DNA of 64,000 nt. Source: Cavia porcellus (lineage: Eukaryota > Chordata > Mammalia > Rodentia > Caviidae). The notes beneath the pieces were generated by a model, which did no database searches, was not told the DNA's origin, and was given only the letters and a program-made list of their open reading frames with translations. A program made the position numbers and the translations under genes. The stretch lies in contig NW_026947500.1 in assembly GCF_034190915.1 (NCBI RefSeq), positions 21,512,501 to 21,576,500 of the forward strand. Reading direction: 5' to 3'. This document shows positions 55,541-64,000 of this stretch, one piece after another (the first letter of the stretch is position 1; every line of letters starts with the position of its first letter).

Positions 55541-56814
55541 AAAAAAGAAAAAGAAAAAATGTTTAAACTCAATTATCCCAGCTTGTATCTTATCAAGCTA
55601 GAGTAAGAAGAGCAAATGAAACCCACAGTAGAAAGAAAGAACATAAATACACATAAAAATAGAAATCAAAGAAATAAAAAATAAACAATTAGAAAATAAC
55701 AAAGCCAATTGTTGGTGGTTTGAAAAGCTTAATTTAAGAAAAATAAAAAGCACTCACACATTTATACATATATTAGACATTCTATTCTTATGCTTGTTAG
55801 AAAATAAATTACTTTAAGAAAATTTGAAGCCACTAACACTTATTCCATCAACAAGTTAGAAAAGAATACATTTATGCATGAGGTAGACATTGTCTTCATG
55901 TGTCTGGTCAGAGTGGTCACCCAAGAAGGCCTGACCGTAGTTCAAATCATGCAACAGAGACATGACGTGGGAATTTTCCAAAAGCATTGCTACTTTTATT
56001 ATTAGAAAACATAAAACCCAAACAGCTTTTTAAAAATCAGACAATTATTAGTTCGTTTCTGTGTTAGTTTGCTGCATCGCTGCAACAGAGCTGTTTAGAG
56101 CCATTTGCAAGCTGCCCCAGCCATCCCAGCATGGACCTCACACTGCATCAGTTTTTGGTGAAATGCGGCTGCCTAACTATAAATGCTTCCGGCCTCTGCT
56201 CTGCCCATGGCCTCTTTGTTGTGCATAATGAATGCGTTTAATGCTATATATGTAAATTTAAAACCTAGACTGTGCAAGCTCCTTAGAATTCACTGATGGA
56301 ACGCTGCCCGAATCCACTCCTGGGAACAAGAGATCTCATCCCTGGGGCTTTCCAAAAACGCAATCTAACTGCAGGCCAGTAGCAATTGCTCAGCTCCATG
56401 GGAGGTCACTGTCATCACTGTAAGCTGGCTGGATGCCCAGGGCAGGCAGAAAGACAGAGGAGGAGGGACAAGAGTTCTGAGGAGTTGGGCCACTGATGAA
56501 TCATGAGAGAATGGGTACCCTGGAGCCCAGGCCCTGCTACACTCCCACTACTCAGTTCAAAGAATCAGGCAATGCTACGGCACAGAAGGCTGCAGAGAGA
56601 TAAAACACCCAGGGGCCAGAGCAACCAGGGACACGTTCCCAGGCCAAAGTGAGCCTAGAACTTGCTGCTGGATTGCTTGACATGAGCAGGAGCATCCAGA
56701 TTTGTATTGGTAATCCCAAATTTAGGATAGAAAAGCCATTAGCTGAAAAGGTTGTGCGCCACTTTCCATGAGACAGCAGGTTTACTTAAAGTTGTGCCCA
56801 ATAAATTCCCATTT
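55541..56814. other. Unassigned AT-rich noncoding sequence
   Basis: No repeat or coding signal recognised. Confidence 0.4.
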
Positions 56815-57060
56815 ACGTTTATTTATTCATTCAACAAATATTTATTGACGGTCTACACATACCAGCTTCTACACCAGGCATGGAGATAATTAAGACAAGC
56901 TTGCATGAAGTTTACGTTTTCCTGTTGGAGACAGACAACAGACAACAGATTAAAGGGAGACTTCCAGACTGTAGCATTGCTCCGAGGGACACAAAATGGG
57001 GCAGGGTAATAGGGTATGACTTGTGCAAGGTGACAGGAGGGGACCCCTTTGGAGACAGGG
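56815..57060 (-). repeat. L2 LINE 3' end, reverse orientation
   Basis: TTTATTCATTCAACAAATATTTATTG, CTACACCAGGCATGGAGATAATTAAGAC and AGACAGACAACAGACAACAG follow the reversed L2 3' end. Confidence 0.8.
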
Positions 57061-57534
57061 GTTATATCAGATCCTGAGACAGAGCTGGCTTCATAGGAGT
57101 GCAGCCAGTGTGATCACATAAGGCTCTGTGCTCTAAAGGGGTCTTGCCCTTGGAGATGAATGCTTTGAATTTGTTACCATTTTCTTTTAATGTGTGTTTT
57201 ACAAGCGGCATCTGATGGAACAGTGGAGCCCGCTCCCGGATGCTCAGGACGAGCGCTTGGCCACCTGCTGCATGTTCTTGCCAGCACTTGCTCCTGTCTT
57301 GAGCTGACCAAGGCTTCAATGCCAGCGCAGGAGGAGTGCGGTCCCAGGAGTTTATGAACATCAACATTTGCCCCGAACTTTCCTGTGCGCTCATTAGCAA
57401 GGCAAAAATCACCTTCACAGGCCAGAGAGAGACTGCAGAAGGAAAGAACCAGCTGCTGCTTAAACAGGGGATTCCATTTTTACTTTGCACAGTGTCCCAC
57501 AAGTGACCCAGAAGGTTTCGCTCTGAGAGGGTGG
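57061..57534. other. Sequence of unknown origin between two L2 segments
   Basis: About 470 bp with a 146-codon reverse frame (57062-57502), no recognisable domain. It separates two reversed L2 segments that would otherwise be adjacent and could be a worn insertion or unalignable L2. Confidence 0.35.
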
Positions 57535-57700
57535 CCTTTAGAGAAGAAGCCAGAGCATTCCAGGCAGGAGGACTCCAAGTGTAAAGGCCCTAGGCTGGAA
57601 TTGAGTTTGGTCTGTTTAGAGAGCAGAAAAAAAGACCTCAGAGGAAGTTAATGAGCAGAGCCCAGTTTGGAGCAAAATGGAGAGCAGAGAGAGAAGAGCC
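57535..57700 (-). repeat. L2 LINE fragment, reverse orientation
   Basis: GAAGCCAGAGCATTCCAGGC, AGGAGGACTCCAAGTGTAAAGGCCCTAGG is the reverse of the L2 block 'ggcctttgcacatgctgttccctctgcctggaatgct'. Confidence 0.75.
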
Positions 57701-58279
57701 GGGGAGTGGGGGGGTGTAGACGTGTCCTTGGAACCCCAGAGCAATGTACATGAACAGGATGATTTAGGTGTTGGCGCAGAGGAGAAAAGTGAAGGCACAA
57801 GCCTGAGGGGGCAGAGGAATGGGATTGGGGAGGAACACGGGTGAAGATTCACCCACTTCCCTCCCCAAGTTTCCCTTCAGTCCTGGAGCTCCCACACGTC
57901 TGAGGTCTACCACACCCCGGCTCACTCCTGAAGCTGGAGTTCCTTACTCTACCCCCAGGCCACCTCGAGCTGTGGGTGTCTGATCTCCCACCTCTGTCGC
58001 CCTGGAACACACACGAGATGGTTTGCTTACGCGTCTGCATTCGAGCAGGTTTGCATCTCACTTGGGCTTCTCCTCAGGTGTCCTTCCAGCCTTGCAGGAA
58101 TTCTTTCCATCCTCACTCAGGCCCACAGCCCTCTTATCTTGGGCATCCTTCTGCCCAACTAACTCTGCTCCCCTCTCAAAACTCTGCAATGAACATCCCT
58201 TCCTCTATGTCTGTGTCCAAACCCAGATGAGCTTTGGTGTCCCCACCACTGGGCCACTTGGTTCCAATGGCATATTTCT
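57701..58279. other. Unassigned noncoding sequence
   Basis: Frames on both strands overlap. Nothing recognised. Confidence 0.4.
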
Positions 58280-58430
58280 TTGTCTGGCCTGTTGGTTAGT
58301 ATCTATCTTGCTGAATGGACAGTGAGATCTTGGAAGGCAGGGGACAGGTGTCTTCAGCTTAGTGGTGTCCTTCTCACCTACCCAGGGCCTGACACAGGTC
58401 AGACTCACAGTCAGCAAGAGCAAGGGGCAT
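58280..58430 (+). repeat. L2 LINE 3' fragment
   Basis: GAATGGACAGTGAGATCTTGGAAGGCAGGGGACAGGTGTC and CCTACCCAGGGCCTGACACAGG resemble the L2 3' consensus. Confidence 0.6.
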
Positions 58431-59759
58431 GCGGGCAAGAGAGGCACAAGGCCTAGCCCAGAGCAGGCGAGGCCCAAGCTGGACCTTCCGAAGTGCAGGC
58501 TGTAGTCTTAGGCATGAAGAAGCCCTGCTGAGTATAGACTTTTCTGCCATGTGGAGGCAGAGGGAGGGAAGTGAGGAACAAGGAAAGTCCTCATGGCAGT
58601 TGGGATCACCGAGTATGAGAAGAAGCTACCAACTGGGGCCAGCTGTGTGCCCTCCTCCCCTGCATCCACACCCACCAAGAGCTCATCTCAAGAGGATTTC
58701 TGTTATCATCTTGTATTACCATCAAAGATAGACTACTAAGTCTCTACTCTGAGCATTGGAGTACAATTCAGCACTCTAGGCTGTTCTGAGAAAAGTTAGT
58801 AAAAAGTTGCTTGTTAAATATTGTTTCATTCTGATAAGAGCACAAATGAAGAAGGAAATAATAGTGTCAAAAGCAGACTCCAAGATGAACTTCCTAGTTT
58901 CCACTTGTAAGTATCCACATCCTTGTGTCATCTCCTCCCCCCGAATATGGAGCAAATTTGGTTACTTGCTTCTGAAAAAGTAGCTTCTGTCAGAGGGATG
59001 AGGGGTTAAGTTATAAAAAGACTGTGGCGCCTGCTCTAGGCACACACTTTCTTTCTCTTGGATGGCTCACTCCGGGTCTGGAGAGACCGCCGTGGCAATG
59101 GCCCGAGGTTTGCCAGCAACCATGCGACTGAGCCTGGAAACAAACTGAGAGCCTAAGTTGAGCCTTGACATGATACCACAGACCCAAGTGGTCTGTGATG
59201 GAACCTCGCAAAGACTTTAAATCAGAGACAACCAGTTCAATCAAACCCAGATTCCTGATCCACTGAAACTGTGAGACAGGAAGTGCAAAGTCATTAAATA
59301 TGGGAAGAGTTTGTTATCCAAAACAGACCATGTACACCATCACATGCTGTTTTCCAACTCTACACCTGTACTGAGATTTGACACTTGAGCAACGGCAATA
59401 TGGCAGACACATTGGCAACAGCACGGTATGCAGCTGGAATTCCCACCCAGTAGGGCTTAATAAATAACAAAAACAAACAAAAGAAACATCTTGCTGTGAA
59501 GTTTTTATAGCACAATTCTTCTTTCCTTTCCTTTCCTTTTCCTTTTTTTTTAAAGCAACATTTATAAATTCATAATCACCACCAATGTCCCCTTCCTTAA
59601 AAAGAAACTCATGTAAAAAAAGTTATTTGGGAGTTTTGATTCCTTTCAAAGCCTATATTGAAGCATGTGCCTACAATATGTAAGCCAAATTGATGTGACC
59701 AGCTCTTTCTCAACCCTTTTTCAAAAACTGTTAGTAAAACATTAGATGTATACAGTCTG
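58431..59759. other. Unassigned noncoding sequence
   Basis: No repeat or coding signal recognised apart from a short T-rich run at 59519-59552. Confidence 0.4.
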
Positions 59760-59886
59760 AGGATTCTTTCTTCCTCACGTCTATTTCTTTCATCTTTATT
59801 TCTGTCTTTCGTTTCTCTCTTTCTTTCTTTTTTCTTCCTCCCTTTCTTCATTTCTTTTTTTCCTCCCTTTTTTCCTCTCTTCCTTA
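59760..59886. repeat. Polypyrimidine (CT-rich) tract
   Basis: About 125 bp almost free of purines on the plus strand. The reverse frame reads K/R/E-rich (59609-59902) and is a low-complexity translation. Confidence 0.93.
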
Positions 59887-60689
59887 ATTTACCTTTGTCC
59901 ATTGAACAATGGACTCCAAAGCATGGCAGTCCTACAGTTACTTTTCCAACTTAGGGATCATTCTTAACCCAAATATACAGAAAATGTTTAAGAAAAACAC
60001 TGACCTTGAATCTATGTTGAACTTAGTGCTAAGTCTACTATGCAACTTATTAATTTCATGATACAGTGTTTTTCCAATTTTAATTATACAAATCTTAGAA
60101 ACTTATTGAATGTATATTCTGATTTAGTAGAGCAGGGAAGACCCAAGATATTGCACATCTAAAAAGCTCCCGTTCTTCAAGGAGAAAGGCCTGAGATGGA
60201 ATTACTTCTTATTTATGGCTCTAAGCATATGGCAAAGTGAAATTTGGATTCACTGATCTCTAAAATTGCACAATATCACAAGCTTCCCCTCAATTCTGCT
60301 TTTTACTTCTCCTCTTCTGTATTCCCTGCTTCAGTATAGGCATCACCATCTACCCCAGTTTTCTTATAAAAATCTTCAAGTTGCTTTCTCCCATCTGCTC
60401 CCCACTAGCACCCTCACATCAGACCCACTTGCAGGCTTTGTCACCATTCATGTGACATCGCCCATCTCCGTCCTTTTACAGCTGTTGCCCTGGACTTCCA
60501 GCCTCCATGCCGGGCCAAGTTCTGTTGCTGTTCTCAAACCAATGTCACCAACCTCCAGGCCCCTTGACAACGCAAAGTCAACTGCTTCATTTCTCTAACT
60601 AAATGCTTCAGTGAGTCCTCAAGGAATCATGCTTGCACATCTTTCCTTTTCTTAAAAATTGCAAGGTATTTCTCACCTTAAAAACCACC
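59887..60689. other. Unassigned noncoding sequence
   Basis: A forward frame of 110 codons at 60266-60598 has no recognisable domain; possible worn L2-like blocks near 60400-60600 but too weak to call. Confidence 0.35.
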
Positions 60690-60842
60690 TTAGCAGACTT
60701 GGTGGCACCTAACTATAATCCCAGCATTGGGAAGCAAAAGCAGGAGGATTGACATGAGTTTGAGGCCACCCTGGGCTACATAGAAATCTCAAGTTCAGCT
60801 AGAACTACATGCTAAGAACCTGTCTCAAAAGCAAGCAAAATA
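60690..60842 (+). repeat. B1-type SINE, forward
   Basis: CTTGGTGGCACCTAACTATAATCCCAGCATTGGG, GAGTTTGAGGCCACCCTGGGC and ACCTGTCTCAAAAGC follow B1, with a short internal duplication around 60790-60815. Confidence 0.88.
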
Positions 60843-60869
60843 TCTCCTGGGCAATCCAGTCAGTCCAAA

Positions 60870-61135
60870 AATGCTGATCTCCAAGCTTGTCACCCTGTGG
60901 ACACGACTTGCCTTTAAAAGCCTGACTTAACTAGCAGAGTAGGTTAGATATTTTTATTATGTATCTTTTCCTTCACTGCACTGATTACAATGGGTTAATT
61001 AAATTTTATTGCAAGTGTTTGGTTTATGCTGAGTTGACAATTTATTTTTGGTCATCAATATATGCTCAGTGTCCAGTGTGAGGGAGGCATGTTCAGTCAC
61101 TCAATAAAGATCTTATGAATGAATGAATGAATGCT
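60870..61135 (+). repeat. Possible L2/MIR 3' fragment ending in (ATGA)n
   Basis: TATGCTCAGTGTCCAGTGTGAGG and CACTCAATAAAGATCTTATGAATGAATGAATG resemble the '...gcactcaataaatatttgttgaatgaatga' end of L2. The upstream part is uncertain. Confidence 0.45.
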
Positions 61136-62244
61136 TTTTCCCCTTCATTCAAAATTCTTCATAGATTTCTCTACATTGTATCTGCAAGATTTTAATGGAA
61201 ACTAAGGTCTTTAAGACTTAAGGTTGTCTCCTTATAAGTGACCCACAGTGTCATGTCATCCTATAATTATTGTAGCAATTTCCTTGCTAGGAAGACTTGT
61301 TGTTAAGTGTGATAATAATTACCGGATTGATGCAAGAGACGTATGGCTCATGCAGTGAAGTTCCAGATGATCAACACTGGAATTCTAAATATTGACATGA
61401 ATAGCACATAGAGAACACGTGGTTTCCAGACCTACCCCTCACAACTTTAATTTGCTTCAGCATCTTTTAAAAACAACGAATTTAAAAAGTAAAATCTTCT
61501 CTATCAAAACCTGGACCAATCTTAGAAACACAAAATTCACGCCCTTATGTGTCTATCTAGGAAGTGGGAATGGAAGGTTGAGGGCCTTAAACCTACAATG
61601 CCTTCTTAGTCATTTGAATGCCACCCAAAGAAAAATATTTCCCTAGAACTGGGAAGGCTGTGTTAAAATACAAATGCCCTTTGGTCAGCTGATCCATCCA
61701 AGATTTAAGAAACACCCTGTACTCAAATCAGGATATGTGTGTGTGTGTGCAGTCAAAGAAAAAATAAGGGTATTTTCTTAAGGTATCATTTTTTTCTATA
61801 ATAATTATCTTTAACATAATTTATGTTTTAAGCAAATATATAAATATTATAGAATAGTTTCAAATTTCACATGAACCTTCAAATGAAAAAAGAGATCCTA
61901 GAAAAAACTATGATTGTGGAAGGTATTCTCTAGGCGTATGAATTCAGTCTTGTTTTAAGGCTTCCTCTCTGGAATATTTAAAAAACACAGTTGTAGTGTG
62001 TTTCTAACTGAGCCACGCAGCCTATGGGGTTATTGGAAAGCAGTATGCATTTGCTGAATGATGTGTTGTAAGAACTGCTTTTTATGGACTTTCCTCTTTC
62101 AGAGAAATAAAATTATTCATTTTAACCTTTGTCCATCACAGTTGTGACTGAGACTATATTCTCCAGCCTCCCTTGCAGCTAGATGTAGTCCTGTGACTAA
62201 ACTATGCCTAAGGTGATATAAGTTAAAATGTGATACGCAATTCA
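61136..62244. other. Unassigned AT-rich noncoding sequence
   Basis: Flank of the terminal L1 fragment. A short GT run at 61737-61749; otherwise nothing recognised. Confidence 0.4.
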
Positions 62245-64000
62245 TGGAAATTTTCTTATAATACAGCTGGAGCACAAATAATCATATTAATAGATGCATA
62301 GGAAGAATTCAACAAAATCCAGCACCCATTCATAATTTTTTTAAAAAAAAATTATCAGTAAACTAGGAATGGAGGAAATACCCTTAACTCAATGAAGAAT
62401 ATCTACAGAAACCTACAGTGAACATTGTGCTTAGCGATGAGAGACTTAAAGCTCTCTCACAAGATTAGGAAAGAAGCATGTCCCTTCTTACCACTGCTTT
62501 TAAATACTGTACTAAAAGTCCTAGGTAATGCAATGACATAAAGAGGGAAAATAAAAGTATACAGACTAGGGAGGAAGAAATAAATCCATCATTGGTTGCA
62601 TATGGTATGACTGTCTTTGTAAAAAAAAAAATGTCTGAAAGAATCATTTTTTAAAAACTTCCAGGAACTGAGAAACAAAGTATGGGGGTGCAAGGTAATA
62701 TGTAACACATCCCCTTTTAATATACCATTAGTGAATGAGTGGAATTTTAAATTAAAAGCACAATACTATTTACATTATCACCACAAAGGTGAAGTATTTA
62801 AGTATAAATCTAGCATGTACAATATCTACGTGATGAAAACTTCAAAACCTGAATGAAAGAAATCAGAGAACTAAATTAATGGAGGGATATTCATGTCCAC
62901 AAATAAAAAGACTCAACATTATCAAGATATCAGTTCTTACCCAAGTTTATTTGTGGGTTCAATTCAATTCCAGTCAAAATTCTAGCAAGTTATTTTGTGT
63001 AAACTGAGACACTAATTCTAAAGTTTATGAAGAAAAACAACTGGGAACTAGTCTAGTTCCCAGACTAGCAAACAAAATATTAAAGAATGAAGTTGGTCAG
63101 CTAATATCTCCTGACATCCAGACTTAGTGTAAAGCTACAGTAATCAAAAATATGATACTGACAAAAGAATTGACAAATATGTCCATAGGATATTGAAACT
63201 AGAAACAGACACATACAAATGCAGTCAACTGATCTTTGACAAGTAGGAAAGGCAATAGGTAGAGAAGGTAGTTATTTCAACAAATGATCTTGGAACTACC
63301 ACTTTCACATTCAAAAGCAAGAAAGAAAACAAACAAAAACCAAATTTAAACATAGACCTTACACCTTTCGCAAAAATTTATCACAAACCTAAATATAAAA
63401 CAGAAAACTGTGGTGCAACATAAGGGGAAATCTAGATGAGCTTGGGTGTGGTGAAGACTTTTTGCTGCTGTAAAAAAGGTAGGGTCCATGAAAGAAAAAC
63501 TGGGCTTCACTAAAATTAAAGTGCTCTTTTCTGAAAGTTACTGTCAGCAGAGCAGAAAGCCACAGACTAGGAGAAAATATTTCAAAGTGCCTGTCTGATA
63601 TGAGTGTATTATCCAAAAATATATAAAACTCAACAATAAGAAACCAAGGCAGCTATAAAGTGAGCCAGACAGATTTCCAAAGAAGATATATGAATGACAA
63701 ATAGCCATGTGAAAAATGCATGTCATCAGAGCAAGGCAAGTAGTAGTCCTCATTACCTAACTGTTAAAATGGTCAAAATCCAAAACACTGCAAATTGCAA
63801 ATACAAGAATATGGAGCTAGAGGAACTCTCATCTGTTGTTAGTGGGATGTAAAATGGTATGATCACTTGGGAAGACAGTCTGTCCATGTTTCCCAAAACT
63901 AAATGAACTCTTACTAAATGATCTAGCTGTCACACTCTAGGATATTTATCCAGGAGAGTTGAAAGTTTATGTTCACACAAAAACCTGAACAGGGATGTTT
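62245..64000 (+). pseudogene. Degraded L1 ORF2 3' half (reverse transcriptase to C-terminal region), truncated by window end
   Basis: L1 ORF2p combines endonuclease and reverse transcriptase. From 62250, blocks appear in ORF2 order: ATAGATGCATAGGAAGAATTC and AAAATCCAGCACCCATTCAT (RT), ATCAGTAAACTAGGAATGGAGG, AAATACTGTACTAAAAGTCCT, then GCTACAGTAATCAAAAATATG and CAACTGATCTTTGACAAG (thumb and beyond), GACCTTACACC, TTCACTAAAATTAAA, CCAAAGAAGATATATGAATGAC, and GTGGGATGTAAAATGGTATGATCAC near the C terminus. At the FADD catalytic motif position (about 62594-62605) the translation reads VAYG, so both catalytic aspartates are lost. Many stops and indels. It continues beyond 64000. Confidence 0.9.

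Noticed and set aside
57062..57502. 146-codon reverse frame
   Set aside because: It lies between two reversed L2 fragments and shows no domain. Considered as a possible gene remnant, but nothing supports it.
59609..59902. Lysine/arginine-rich reverse frame resembling a basic nuclear protein
   Set aside because: It is the translation of the polypyrimidine tract at 59760-59886.

Overview
The window reads as nuclear DNA from a mammal, almost certainly a rodent. It carries tRNA-derived ID-type SINEs, 7SL-derived B1 elements, B1/ID composites, old MIR and L2 copies, L1 and L1-derived LINEs, and LTRs of MaLR type. It is AT-rich and intron- or desert-like. The young ID form, with its GGCATAAG D-arm and GGTACCGAT end, is not the squirrel, guinea-pig or mouse/rat form I know. 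A castorimorph rodent (beaver or kangaroo-rat side) is my best guess, held loosely. I found no convincing exon, promoter, CpG island, RNA gene or processed pseudogene of a host gene. Nearly all open frames are short chance frames; the longest meaningful one (positions 33532-34281) belongs to a retrotransposon.

Layout. 1-11 kb: unique sequence with two young SINEs in clear target duplications (1065-1191, 5839-5950), two MIRs, and two full-length copies of one ~312 bp DNA transposon (5962-6273 and 10342-10654, opposite orientations). 11-18 kb: an unnamed repeat, a long CT tract, B1, a MER5-like piece and a solitary LTR with a perfect 5 bp duplication. 18-21 kb: a decayed LINE-1-derived element with ORF1, a stub of ORF2, and a ~150 bp tandem array in its 3' end. 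21-30 kb: L2, an AT-rich 19 bp tandem array, an LTR split by a second copy of the unnamed repeat, and a 162 bp reverse-strand insertion that I match to the 3' end of the LINE-1-derived family. 32.5-36.3 kb: a complete element of that family bounded by a perfect 19 bp target duplication. 36-62 kb: mostly unique sequence with scattered SINEs, LTRs, MIR, L2 and microsatellites, including 23 uninterrupted GAA triplets. 62.2-64 kb: a degraded L1 ORF2 tail that runs off the window.

The most interesting signal is the group of three related insertions (18.1-20.9 kb, 29.25-29.41 kb, 32.5-36.3 kb). They look like a HAL1-type ('half-L1') lineage: an L1 ORF1 followed by only the first ~90 codons of the ORF2 endonuclease, then a long T-rich 3' region built of tandem repeats. 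Such elements cannot copy themselves and must borrow L1 reverse transcriptase. All identifications were made by reading the sequence, without database searches; family names are from memory and boundaries without a quoted target duplication are approximate.
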